Below, piece by piece: positions 27,190 to 35,715 of a stretch of 64,000 nucleotides of DNA (positions within the stretch are counted from its first letter, which is position 1; each line of letters begins with the position of its first letter). This DNA comes from SIG598 sp045580875. GTDB lineage: Bacteria > Bacillota > Clostridia > Oscillospirales > Acutalibacteraceae. The notes under the pieces are model-generated. The model saw only the letters and a program-made list of their open reading frames with translations, had not been told where the DNA came from and ran no database searches. The stretch spans positions 7,501-71,500 of the forward strand of contig JAZNOP010000005.1 in NCBI GenBank assembly GCA_045580875.1, read 5' to 3'. The position numbers were made by a program, and so were the translations under genes.

Positions 27190-29580
27190 TTAAATTTTCT
27201 TGAGTCCGGCGAAGTTAGCCATGAGCTTTTTCTTTCCGACTTTCGGGAAATCAATATCAAGAAGGGTGTCATTTCCCATAGGAGATGCGGAAATAACTGT
27301 TCCCTCACCAAATACACGGTGCTTGACCTTGTCGCCGGCTCTGAAGCCACCGGAAGAAGAGGGGGCAGCGCCGTTTCCGGCAGTAACACGTGTGGAATTC
27401 ATTGCAGATGCCCTTGAATCAGCTCTTCTGTTTGTGAAGTCAGACGCGCTGACCGAACTGTTTCTCTGAGTAAGACCCTTATGTTCAACAAGAGAACCGT
27501 CAATTTCGCCGGCATAGCGTGATAACTTGTTGCGCTGAGTCTGACCGTAAAGTATACGCGATTCAGCGTGTGTGATGTACAACTGTTTCTTGGCTCTTGT
27601 AATGCCTACATAAGCAAGACGTCTGTCTTCCTCGATTTCAGCAGCATCGAGCATTGTGTTCAGATTCGGGAATATTCCTTCTTCTGTGCCGGGAATAAAT
27701 ACTACAGGGAATTCAAGACCCTTTGCAGCGTGCAGAGTCATGAGTGAAACGCAGTCTGCATCGTCGTCATATGCGTCGATGTCAGTCACGAGTGCGACAT
27801 CTTCGAGATAGCCGCCAAGTGTTGTTTCATCGCCGTTTTCTTCTTCATAACGCAGCATTGTCGAGCCGAGTTCCTTGAGGTTTTCTATTCTGTCAGCTGC
27901 TTTTTCATCACTTGCGAGCATAGCAAGTGTATATCCGGATTTATCAAGGACCATGTCAAGCAGGTCGGCAAGTCCGATTTCAGGATCCTCAGCGGCTTCG
28001 ATGAGCTCGCACATCATATTGTAGAATTTCTTCAGATTATTCGCAGCACGGCTGAGTGATGCATACTGGTCGGCAGTTCCGAATACCTCGAACATAGAGA
28101 TGCCGAGTGTGGCAGCGATTTCTGAGGCAAGCTGAATGCTGCGGTCGCCGATACCGCGCTTGGGTTCGTTTACTATTCTGGAAAGTCTGACCTCATCTGC
28201 CGGGTTGTTTATTACTGAAAGATATGCGATTGCATCACGGATTTCCTTGCGGTCGTAGAACTTGCGTCCGGCAACAACGCGATAGGGAATACCGGCTCTC
28301 ATCATATGGTTTTCAATCGGGCTTGAGAGTGAGTTGGCTCGATACAGTACAGCGCAGTCTGAATATTTTCCGCCAGCAGCAACGTGCTCGGTGATTGTTG
28401 TTGAGATGAATGCAGCCTCTGCGCGTTCATCAGGAGCAGAAAAAACAACAACAGGTGAGCCCTTGTCGTTTGAGGTCCAGAGCTTCTTTGAATGACGTCC
28501 CTGATTGTGAGCGATAACAGAGTTTGCGGCATCAAGTATGGTCTGTGTTGAACGATAATTCTGCTCAAGACGGATTATTCTTGCATCGGGGTAATGCTTT
28601 TCAAAACCGAGAATATTTTCTATTGTCGCACCGCGGAATTTGTATATACTCTGATCGTCATCACCAACAACGCAGAGGTTGCGGTGACCGTCAGCGAGAA
28701 GACGTACCATGCGGTACTGCGCATGGTTGGTATCCTGATATTCGTCAACCATTATGTAGCGGAAACGGCGCTGATAGTAGTCGCGCACGTCTTCGTTGCG
28801 CTCGAGCAGCAGAACTGTATTGAAGAGCAGGTCATCAAAGTCCATTGCGTTTGCATCACGCAGTTTTTTCTGATAGAGCGAGTATATCTTTGCTATCTGC
28901 TTGAGTCTGAGGTCAGAGCCTGCCTTGCTTTCGTAGCCAGCCGGATCAATCATGCTGTCCTTTGCGTGGCTTATTTCGTTGATAACTGATTTTATCGGAA
29001 GATTTTTTTCGTCAATATTCAGTTCGTTCATGCAAGCTTTTATCATACGCTTCTGATCATCAGTGTCGTAAATTGTGAAGCTGCTTTCATAACCGAGTCG
29101 GTCAGCGTCACGGCGAAGCATTCTGGCGCAGCTTGCGTGGAAAGTCATAGCCCATACCTCGCCGCCTTCTTCGCCAAGCATATTGATAAGGCGTTCCTTG
29201 AGTTCACCGGCGGCCTTGTTTGTGAATGTAATAGCCATAAGCTGCCATGCGCGCGGAGGATTCTCAGCCATCAGTTCAACAGCGCGATCGTCGGCATCCA
29301 TGCCGCGTTCGATACCGTCTGCATATCTCTCGAGAAAATCAACATCATCTTCACTGAGACCGTAAGGGATATTTTCGGAGTAGTAAGCTCTTCCGTATTT
29401 CAACAGATTTGCAGCCCTGTTAATCAGAACAGTGGTCTTGCCGCTGCCTGCACCGGCAAGAATAAGAAGCGGACCTTCAGTTGTAAAAACTGCATCCATC
29501 TGTTCATTGTTCATGCGTGAGAACTCTCGCTGCATGGCTTTTTTTCTTGCTTCTATAAATCTTATTTCAAGTGATGTCAT
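27190..29580 (-). CDS. pcrA: UvrD/Rep-family helicase, PcrA type
   Basis: A 796-aa superfamily 1A helicase, slightly longer than Bacillus PcrA. Motifs are all present: Walker A AGAGSGKTT (42-50), motif Ia AITFTNKAAGELKER, Walker B VDEYQDTNHAQY, motif III GDDDQSIYKFRGA, motif IV LEQNYRS, motif V LMTLHAAKGLEFP and VI YVGITRAKKQLY. The C-terminal 50 residues form the Tudor-like RNA-polymerase-interacting domain (GDKVKHRVFGEGTV). The first Met is used; Met23 (MNNEQMDAVF) is an alternative start. It unwinds DNA in repair and at transcription-replication conflicts. Confidence 0.93.
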   Translation of the reverse strand: MTSLEIRFIEARKKAMQREFSRMNNEQMDAVFTTEGPLLILAGAGSGKTTVLINRAANLLKYGRAYYSENIPYGLSEDDVDFLERYADGIERGMDADDRAVELMAENPPRAWQLMAITFTNKAAGELKERLINMLGEEGGEVWAMTFHASCARMLRRDADRLGYESSFTIYDTDDQKRMIKACMNELNIDEKNLPIKSVINEISHAKDSMIDPAGYESKAGSDLRLKQIAKIYSLYQKKLRDANAMDFDDLLFNTVLLLERNEDVRDYYQRRFRYIMVDEYQDTNHAQYRMVRLLADGHRNLCVVGDDDQSIYKFRGATIENILGFEKHYPDARIIRLEQNYRSTQTILDAANSVIAHNQGRHSKKLWTSNDKGSPVVVFSAPDERAEAAFISTTITEHVAAGGKYSDCAVLYRANSLSSPIENHMMRAGIPYRVVAGRKFYDRKEIRDAIAYLSVINNPADEVRLSRIVNEPKRGIGDRSIQLASEIAATLGISMFEVFGTADQYASLSRAANNLKKFYNMMCELIEAAEDPEIGLADLLDMVLDKSGYTLAMLASDEKAADRIENLKELGSTMLRYEEENGDETTLGGYLEDVALVTDIDAYDDDADCVSLMTLHAAKGLEFPVVFIPGTEEGIFPNLNTMLDAAEIEEDRRLAYVGITRAKKQLYITHAESRILYGQTQRNKLSRYAGEIDGSLVEHKGLTQRNSSVSASDFTNRRADSRASAMNSTRVTAGNGAAPSSSGGFRAGDKVKHRVFGEGTVISASPMGNDTLLDIDFPKVGKKKLMANFAGLKKI

Positions 29581-29636
29581 CTGTTTGTGTACGACCTTTC
29601 TCGTGAATTAGGTTCAAATCTTGCCTGTATGGCGGT

Positions 29637-29670
29637 AAAAGGGCTGCCGCATAACGCTGCAGCAGCCCGG
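29637..29670 (-). terminator. Terminator of the Lgt-like operon
   Basis: Stem GGGCTGC (29,641-29,647) with GCAGCCC (29,662-29,668), followed on the minus strand by TTTT. Confidence 0.7.
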
Positions 29671-29689
29671 CTTTTCGGAATATTGTGTT

Positions 29690-30700
29690 TTATCTGCGCT
29701 TTCCTATGGGAATCATAAGACCGGTTGATTTGTGTGACGGGGAATAGGTGATCGCAAACATATGACCGGTAAAGCAGGCGATAAGCGAAAGGCAGGTAAT
29801 CATTATTGCGTAATTACGTGCGAATACTGCAGAATGAATACGGAATTCCATAAAGAATGCAAGGGTAAGCAGACCGGCTGTGAGCAGCCAAATAACAATA
29901 TGGATAAGTCTGAAGCCGGCTTTTCTGATTGATGTAACGCTGTAGAAAACATGAACAAACACAATCAGCACAAGGCTGGTAATCTGCATAACACGGACGA
30001 ATCCAAGTGAATTCATGAACATCGAATCAAGTCTCATGCCTTCAAGCGGACCCTGAGTAGTGCCGAACAGAAGCAATGTGATAAGCATTACATTTCCGCT
30101 GGTAATGCGCTTTTTCTTTCCGGTGTAAATGTAACAGAAGAGAATCAGCGAAAGCAGGCAGATAACAGCAGCTGCAATTGCTTCAAGTACGAAGACCGAA
30201 AGATGCCACGAACCGTCGTATGCATCATATATTGCATAGGGGAAACGCTGGAGCGACGGTATCTCAATAATTTTGCCGCGGTCATCAATGCTGAAATAAC
30301 CGGAGAGTCTGCCGATGCAGATGCCGAGCATTGCTGCGGGAGCGAAGGCGTCGAGCAGAGCGAAAAAGTCATCGATATGAAATACTGAACGGACGACGAG
30401 AAGTGAAATCAGTATTCCAAAGGCAGCACCGAAAATTGTATTGCCGCCGACGCTGGGAGAGAAGATTGCATCAAAAATGCCATCGAAATATTCCTTGTTG
30501 AAAAACCAGTATGAGATACGGGAGAGCAGATAGCCAAGCGGAAGTGCTATGGCGGCTCCGATATAAACCGGTAAGTCATTCTTTTTCTGAACACGGCGAA
30601 GACCGGCGGTCATCAATATTGCAGCTGCAATTGCGATTGCAATAACTATACCGTGCCAGTAGACATCAGATTGTTTGGTGAACCAGAATACGTAGTTCAT
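29690..30700 (-). CDS. Prolipoprotein diacylglyceryl transferase-like membrane protein
   Basis: A 336-aa protein with seven or more hydrophobic segments in the Lgt order, including PLGYLLSRISYWFFN and ICIGRLSGYF. True Lgt moves diacylglycerol to the lipobox Cys. Here the usual HGG of the catalytic loop is replaced by a VGGNTIFGAAFG stretch. The invariant GRxGNxxNxE signature also reads GRLSGYFSIDDRG. It may therefore be an Lgt-fold protein with another lipid-handling role. It is the third gene of a likely operon with an NTF2-like protein and a phosphodiester glycosidase. Confidence 0.7.
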   Translation of the reverse strand: MNYVFWFTKQSDVYWHGIVIAIAIAAAILMTAGLRRVQKKNDLPVYIGAAIALPLGYLLSRISYWFFNKEYFDGIFDAIFSPSVGGNTIFGAAFGILISLLVVRSVFHIDDFFALLDAFAPAAMLGICIGRLSGYFSIDDRGKIIEIPSLQRFPYAIYDAYDGSWHLSVFVLEAIAAAVICLLSLILFCYIYTGKKKRITSGNVMLITLLLFGTTQGPLEGMRLDSMFMNSLGFVRVMQITSLVLIVFVHVFYSVTSIRKAGFRLIHIVIWLLTAGLLTLAFFMEFRIHSAVFARNYAIMITCLSLIACFTGHMFAITYSPSHKSTGLMIPIGKRR

Positions 30701-30739
30701 AATATACCTGCGCGTTGTGAACGAAGCGCGCCTTCCTCC

Positions 30740-31864
30740 TTATTCGTTGGGAATAGCTGTTGCGAAATAAAGCAGATCACTGGAAGCACGCTGTCCACCG
30801 AAAGCGACGCGGTTGAATACTTCACCGCCGACAACGAGAGTAGCAGTGTGACCGCCGTCAAGGTTATAAGCGATATAGCAGCCCTTGTCGTTCATGACCT
30901 GAGCAAGAATGTAAGAGCGTGTTCCGTGATAGCCGGGGTTCTTACCGTCAACGGTGCAGATGAGGTAATGAAGCTCGCCGAGCTGACCAATTGCAGCGCG
31001 CGGCGCCCAGCCGTATATCCAGCCTTCGCCTTCATAATTGTATGCTTCCTTCGGAGTGAGGATATGACCGTCTTTGACAAGGGTCGGACCGAAGCAAACG
31101 CTGAAATTGATGTCATTCTCTGCAACGTAACCCTCTACGTCGTAATTATCATGGCAGTATTCTATGTTAAGATCGCCGGAATAATCGATGAAGAGTACGT
31201 ACGGCATCTTGGTGCGCGGCTCATCGCGGTAGACAACACCGTTGTTGACAACGACACCATAGGTACGGTAATTATAGAAGTCGCCGGTTATTGCAACAAC
31301 GGCATTGGTTGTCTGAGCCATTGTCTGCGGATAATAACGCGTGTTCATCTGATATTCGCCGCCTGCGTAATAACGTCTTATCTGCGACGGGTGAGCAATT
31401 GTGATATCAGCAAAGTTGTATGTTTCCTTGGTTTCGATATCGATGCGTTCCTTCCAGAGGTAAGCTTTGATGGTCTCATCTTCGTACATGATGATATCGG
31501 AACCGTCCCATGCATCTTTATTGAAGGTTGTGACCTTCTGTGAAAGAAGCTCAGTATCCTTTGTTGTCAGATAGTTGTTTGCATCAGCAACAGGACCGGG
31601 ATCAGAGTTGAAGGGGAGAGTATATACCTTAGGCATGGCATAAATCTCAGACATTGCCTCACTCGAAATATTGATTGCACCGGTGTTGAAATCTACGGAT
31701 GCATTTTTTGAGGGAAGATTTGTGTTTTCGACGATCACCTGAGAGGAACTGAATGCGAAAACTGCAAATATAAGTTCAATCAGCAGAATTCCGGCGATAA
31801 TAAGCTTCTGAACGAGTGAGCTTCTGCCGGAAGAGCTGTTCGGGACAGTGCGGCTGTTATGCAT
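30740..31864 (-). CDS. Membrane-anchored phosphodiester glycosidase (NAGPA domain)
   Basis: A 374-aa type II membrane protein. One membrane segment (about 20-42) leads to an extracytoplasmic phosphodiester glycosidase domain. Motifs include ITGDFYNY, FGPTLVKDG, PRAAIGQ and AYNLDGGHTATLV near the C-terminus, which hold the conserved Asp and Gly of the family. These enzymes uncover or process sugar phosphodiesters. The start ATG at 31,864 has GGAG upstream; a longer reading from 31,948 runs into the previous gene. It could act on glycopolymer or teichoic-acid-like phosphodiesters. Confidence 0.85.
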   Translation of the reverse strand: MHNSRTVPNSSSGRSSLVQKLIIAGILLIELIFAVFAFSSSQVIVENTNLPSKNASVDFNTGAINISSEAMSEIYAMPKVYTLPFNSDPGPVADANNYLTTKDTELLSQKVTTFNKDAWDGSDIIMYEDETIKAYLWKERIDIETKETYNFADITIAHPSQIRRYYAGGEYQMNTRYYPQTMAQTTNAVVAITGDFYNYRTYGVVVNNGVVYRDEPRTKMPYVLFIDYSGDLNIEYCHDNYDVEGYVAENDINFSVCFGPTLVKDGHILTPKEAYNYEGEGWIYGWAPRAAIGQLGELHYLICTVDGKNPGYHGTRSYILAQVMNDKGCYIAYNLDGGHTATLVVGGEVFNRVAFGGQRASSDLLYFATAIPNE

Positions 31865-31877
31865 GGCGGTTCTCCTT

Positions 31878-32609
31878 TTAGGCGATATTGCCGATGATGG
31901 CTTTATAAAGTGCTTCGTCGAGAATGATCTTCCATTCTCCGTTGTCATATTTCATGTTGATGATAAAAATATCAGTGCGGTAGTAATCCTCGATGCTTTC
32001 ATTAAGCTGCTGAAGTGACTCGAGAACTACCTGATTTGCAGTTTCTTCATTATTGATGTCGATGGATTCGTAAGCATAGTTGTATGCAATATCGGTTACA
32101 AGCGTGTGCAGATCATCGGACATGGAGCTGATGTCAAGGTAGGTAAAGGCTACGGCCACACTGGCATCTTTTCCGGTAACGCTGGTGCTCTCAAGAGCCT
32201 TGTTGATATCATCAATGGTGACTGAGGAATATACAATTACAGCAGAGGCATCTGCAGATGAAACAACCTCAGCAGCAGGTGTGATATGGCTGACATTGCT
32301 GCTATCAAGAATATCATAATGATAGCTGTCCCCAAGCATTTCAAAAAGCTGTGAGCCGATGACGGTATCGGTGCTGCTTGTAAGTCCGAGAGATGTATAG
32401 TTGCTCAGCAGAGCATCGCAGTCTTCGTAGCGTCCGTCTGTCAGAGCGTCAAAGAATTCACTGACAGTTTCCTCCGGAGCCGGCATTCTGACGCAGGTTG
32501 CAGGGGTGAGACTGCTGCGGGAAGAGCAGAGGATAATGGTAACAACAAGCAGAAGGAGCGCGAGCAGAATCTTAATCGCGGATCCTGAAGAATTGGTGGT
32601 TTTGCGCAT
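31878..32609 (-). CDS. Membrane-anchored protein with NTF2-like region
   Basis: A 243-aa protein. A basic N-terminus, one membrane segment (about 12-32), then an extracytoplasmic part. The stretch EETVSEFFDALTDGRYEDCDALL near residues 43-65 is typical of NTF2-like or DUF4878-like domains, which often sit in envelope proteins. The end, MKYDNGEWKIILDEAL, is the usual last strand of that fold. ATG at 32,609 is chosen because GGAGG lies upstream. It heads the operon with the glycosidase 13 bp downstream. No enzymatic motif is visible. Confidence 0.7.
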   Translation of the reverse strand: MRKTTNSSGSAIKILLALLLLVVTIILCSSRSSLTPATCVRMPAPEETVSEFFDALTDGRYEDCDALLSNYTSLGLTSSTDTVIGSQLFEMLGDSYHYDILDSSNVSHITPAAEVVSSADASAVIVYSSVTIDDINKALESTSVTGKDASVAVAFTYLDISSMSDDLHTLVTDIAYNYAYESIDINNEETANQVVLESLQQLNESIEDYYRTDIFIINMKYDNGEWKIILDEALYKAIIGNIA

Positions 32610-32683
32610 ATTGCTGAGCCTCCGAAAAGTTATATTTCTCTGAACAGAGTCATATAACCTCATTTTATATAATATTAATACAT

Positions 32684-32712
32684 ATTATAAGTGATTAGTA
32701 ACGTTATGTCAA
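32684..32712 (-). promoter_or_regulatory. Consensus sigma-A promoter of the envelope operon
   Basis: On the minus strand TTGACA (32,707-32,712), 17 bp, TATAAT (32,684-32,689), a full consensus about 75 bp before the ATG. Confidence 0.85.
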
Positions 32713-32771
32713 TGACAGCAATGTTAATTTCGCCCGTGAAAGTAAATAATACCCGATCAATTACGGTAAAG

Positions 32772-32800
32772 GAAAAGCCGCCAGCAACATGCTGACGGCT
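32772..32800 (-). terminator. Terminator of the 99-aa membrane protein gene
   Basis: Stem of AGCCGTCAGC with GCTGGCGGCT and a 5-nt loop, then TTTT on the minus strand. Confidence 0.75.
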
Positions 32801-32828
32801 GAAGTTATATGGTTTGAATTGCAGAATA

Positions 32829-33128
32829 TTATTTCAGTGAAGGCAGGTCAGTTCCTGACAGCGCGTTCGAAATCGCATCTGACGCTGCATCTGCAGCGGA
32901 ACTCTTGATAAGATCCCAGAGGTAAGCGAGCATTTTTTCGCCGGTAGATGCAATAAAGGCAAGATCGATAACGTTAAAAGCAATCAGAACAACGCCGACA
33001 ACCAGAATGGCAGTCAACAGGGGCTTTGCGATGCTGTTGAGCAGCTTGAGTGCCAGAACAACAAGTACAATTATAATTACGATGTTGAGCAGGCTGGAAT
33101 AAGGTGAAGATTCGAGCCATTCCTTCAT
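32829..33128 (-). CDS. Small hydrophobic protein of unknown function
   Basis: A 99-aa protein with two membrane segments (about 13-35 and 37-60) and a helical, Ala/Ser/Asp-rich tail. The start is ATG at 33,128 with GGAGGG 8 bp upstream. It has its own promoter and terminator. It resembles small Firmicutes membrane proteins near division or secretion genes, but no family was recognised. Confidence 0.65.
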   Translation of the reverse strand: MKEWLESSPYSSLLNIVIIIVLVVLALKLLNSIAKPLLTAILVVGVVLIAFNVIDLAFIASTGEKMLAYLWDLIKSSAADAASDAISNALSGTDLPSLK

Positions 33129-33176
33129 GATGATACCCTCCGTAAAATTCATATTGGACTGTCTGCTGTCAGCTTA

Positions 33177-33205
33177 AGTATACACCATTTACGTGAAAAA
33201 GACAA
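33177..33205 (-). promoter_or_regulatory. Predicted sigma-A promoter of the 99-aa membrane protein
   Basis: On the minus strand TTGTCT (33,200-33,205), 17 bp, TATACT (33,177-33,182). Confidence 0.65.
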
Positions 33206-33228
33206 TATTAATTGTATTTTTCTGCAGG

Positions 33229-33489
33229 TTAAGCTGATTGCTTTTCATCGGGCTCGCGTGTGAAGGCATTGCATGAAAGACCGCGTTCCTTTGCCAGTCT
33301 AATAAGACATCGGTAGCGCGCCTCAAGTGATTCGAGCTCATACACGCATGATTCTATCATATCAGCATCACTTTCGGCATTGAACCACTCACGCACAGAG
33401 TTGATCGCAAGCACAGTAGAGCGAATATCGTCCAGTAAATCGGACGACCTCTGCTGTGGTTTCAGAATGTATCGTCTCCAGAATTCCAT
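33229..33489 (-). CDS. DUF2508 (YaaL-like) family protein
   Basis: An 86-aa soluble helical protein. The conserved core is a Trp near residue 35 followed by DADMIESCVYELESLEARYRC and LIRLAKERG, which is the DUF2508 pattern. In Firmicutes such genes usually sit by recR; here the neighbours are secG and a small membrane protein. The start ATG at 33,489 has GGAGGG upstream. Function unknown. Confidence 0.7.
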   Translation of the reverse strand: MEFWRRYILKPQQRSSDLLDDIRSTVLAINSVREWFNAESDADMIESCVYELESLEARYRCLIRLAKERGLSCNAFTREPDEKQSA

Positions 33490-33568
33490 CTTTGTCCCTC
33501 CGCAATTAATGAGTGAGGCTATTATGACACAGTGGGGGGAGGAAAAGTGGTGTAATATGTAGAATGGC

Positions 33569-33603
33569 AAAAATAAAAACGCGGTCAGTTAAACTGACCG
33601 CGT
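33569..33603 (-). terminator. Terminator of secG
   Basis: A 12-bp perfect stem around one base, ACGCGGTCAGTT/AACTGACCGCGT (33,579-33,603), followed on the minus strand by TTTTATTTTT. Confidence 0.9.
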
Positions 33604-33625
33604 AAAAAAGCAATTTAATTCGTGA

Positions 33626-33880
33626 TTACATAAGGCTTGCGAAAGCAAGAAGATCGCAGATGAGAGCAATGATGAAGAAAGCAACAGCAATAACCTTGGT
33701 CCACTTTGCAAGGAAAGCGTCAAGAGTACGTGCCTTGTTCTTGCTGAGGAAGGAATCAGCTGCACCGCCGATAGCACCGGACAGACCAGCCTGCTGACCT
33801 TCCTGAAGAATAACAACTGCGATAACTGCGACAGCCAATATAAGAAGAATTACACTGCAGATAATAAGCCATACACTCAT
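33626..33880 (-). CDS. secG: Preprotein translocase subunit SecG
   Basis: An 84-aa SecG. Two membrane segments (about 4-26 and 60-80) flank a cytoplasmic loop with VVILQEGQQAGLSGAIGG and a conserved FLSKNKARTLD stretch. SecG helps SecYE in protein export. GGAGG precedes the ATG. It is transcribed alone, from a good promoter to a strong terminator. Confidence 0.94.
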   Translation of the reverse strand: MSVWLIICSVILLILAVAVIAVVILQEGQQAGLSGAIGGAADSFLSKNKARTLDAFLAKWTKVIAVAFFIIALICDLLAFASLM

Positions 33881-33918
33881 GATATAAACCTCCGAAAAAT
33901 CAATAAATCAGCCATATA

Positions 33919-33947
33919 ACTATATCACAATATATTGGGGTTTGCAA
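33919..33947 (-). promoter_or_regulatory. Predicted sigma-A promoter of secG
   Basis: On the minus strand TTGCAA (33,942-33,947), 17 bp, TATAGT (33,919-33,924). Confidence 0.7.
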
Positions 33948-33991
33948 GTCCTTTTTTTAAAAATTGTGAATAAAGTGTTATATTCATGTTT

Positions 33992-35674
33992 TTATTCGAG
34001 CGAATCGATAAGAGCTCCGACTTCTGCGGCTACACTAGAGAGTGCGCCCTTGGCAAACGGAGATGCGAGTCCGGCTTCTGCAATCAGATCAGTGAACACA
34101 AGCTCACCGCCATGGCAGAGGTAACGATTGTAACGTGCAAATGCATCGTCATAATCCTTCTGGGACTCAAGAAGGAACTCAAATGCGACGACCTGAGCAA
34201 GACAGTAATCGATATAATAGAAGGGGGATTCATAAATGTGCATCTGATACTGCCAGCGTGTGCCTTTCTCGAGGTAGGGGATACCGTCAGTGACCATGTA
34301 GGGCTTGAACTGCTGCTCAAGCTTTTTCCACTCAGCGTTGCGCTGTGCAGGTGTCATGTCAGGATTTGCGTAAATAATATGCTGGAAGTAGTCAACGATG
34401 GTACCGTAAGGTATGAATGTAAGAGCATCAAGTGCATGCATATACTTGTACTGCTGAGCTTTTTCTCCGAAGAATTTGTCGATATATTTCCATGCAAAGA
34501 ATTCCATGCTCATTGAATGGGTTTCTGCAGTCTCCATGCCGCCGATGCCGAGCTCACGTATCTCGTTGTCAGCAGTCATGTAATCAGCGAAGGCATGACC
34601 GGCTTCGTGAGTCATGACGTCAATATCAGCGGCAGTGCCGTTGAAGTTGGCGAGAATGAAGGGCTGCTTGTATTTGGCAAAACTTGTGCAGTATCCGCCG
34701 CCCCATTTGCCTTCGCGGGCATCAACATCAAAGGCTTCGTTCTCAAGCATCATGTCAATGAATTTTGCTGTGTTGGGGCTCATTTCGTGATACATCTCAC
34801 GTGCGGCGCTGAAGATACCTTCCTTGTCAAGGATTGGACGGGGATTTCCGCCGGGGACGATTACAGAGTCATCATACATCATAACTCTGTCCAGTCCAAG
34901 ACGTTCTGCAACTCTTGCCTTGAGTGCTGCAACAACAGGAACAATATCGTTCAGAACATTGGCGCGGAATCCAGCCACCATTTCCTGATCGTAGCACATT
35001 CTGCCCATGCGATAATAACCGAGTTCGATGAAATTCTCATAACCCATCTTTTTGGCCATGCGGTCACGAACCTTGACGAGCTTGTCAAAAATGGTGTCGA
35101 GTGTTTCGGAAACCTCTTCGAAACGGCGGCCCATGCACTCCATTGCCTCGCGTCTGGTTTCTCTGTCATCATCCTGAATGAAACCGGCAAGCTTGGTTCG
35201 AGTCATTTCCTCACCGCGGAAATTAAACATGAGATTTGACATGAAGTTGGAATATTCGGTTACCAGCTTGTTTTCCTCGATCATATCCTCGATGATGACC
35301 GGAGAAACAGATTTGCTGGCAACCTCGAATTTCTTGAAGAGAACGGGAGAAAGCAGCTCCTCGAGCCTGGCTCGGTGAGGAGATTCAAGCATGAGCTTGG
35401 CGTACTGGACATCGATATTCTCAAGCTCAGGCATTATTTCGTCATAATAATCCTGCTCAGCTGCATAGAACGGATCTCTTGTATCGAGGGTAAAGCGGCA
35501 CTGAGCAAGAGCAATAGCTGTTTCAGCCTCGATCATAAGCTGTTGATATTTTTTACGTGCGCTTATTACACAGTTCTCACATCCGGCATTGCGTATCTCG
35601 TCGAAAATTGCTTCAGCAGTTTCGCGGATATGTTCGATTGTACAGCGCTCATAAGGGAGTTCACGGACTTTCAT
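33992..35674 (-). CDS. pepF: M3-family oligoendopeptidase
   Basis: A 560-aa cytoplasmic zinc peptidase. The active site is HEAGHAFADYM (about residue 350), followed by the Glu-containing ETHSMSMEFFAWKYID, the third zinc ligand. N- and C-terminal helical regions match the M3 oligoendopeptidase F type, which cleaves short peptides. AGGAGGA precedes the ATG. It stands alone between secG and a zinc-ribbon gene. Confidence 0.92.
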   Translation of the reverse strand: MKVRELPYERCTIEHIRETAEAIFDEIRNAGCENCVISARKKYQQLMIEAETAIALAQCRFTLDTRDPFYAAEQDYYDEIMPELENIDVQYAKLMLESPHRARLEELLSPVLFKKFEVASKSVSPVIIEDMIEENKLVTEYSNFMSNLMFNFRGEEMTRTKLAGFIQDDDRETRREAMECMGRRFEEVSETLDTIFDKLVKVRDRMAKKMGYENFIELGYYRMGRMCYDQEMVAGFRANVLNDIVPVVAALKARVAERLGLDRVMMYDDSVIVPGGNPRPILDKEGIFSAAREMYHEMSPNTAKFIDMMLENEAFDVDAREGKWGGGYCTSFAKYKQPFILANFNGTAADIDVMTHEAGHAFADYMTADNEIRELGIGGMETAETHSMSMEFFAWKYIDKFFGEKAQQYKYMHALDALTFIPYGTIVDYFQHIIYANPDMTPAQRNAEWKKLEQQFKPYMVTDGIPYLEKGTRWQYQMHIYESPFYYIDYCLAQVVAFEFLLESQKDYDDAFARYNRYLCHGGELVFTDLIAEAGLASPFAKGALSSVAAEVGALIDSLE

Positions 35675-35715
35675 TGTATTATCCTCCTGTTTTGATTCTG
35701 GTCAGATGTCAGATG

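Noticed and set aside
30653..31543. 296-codon plus-strand frame
   Set aside because: Antisense to the phosphodiester glycosidase and the Lgt-like gene, without ribosome site or motifs.
34517..35239. 240-codon plus-strand frame
   Set aside because: Antisense to the oligoendopeptidase gene, whose zinc motif is intact.
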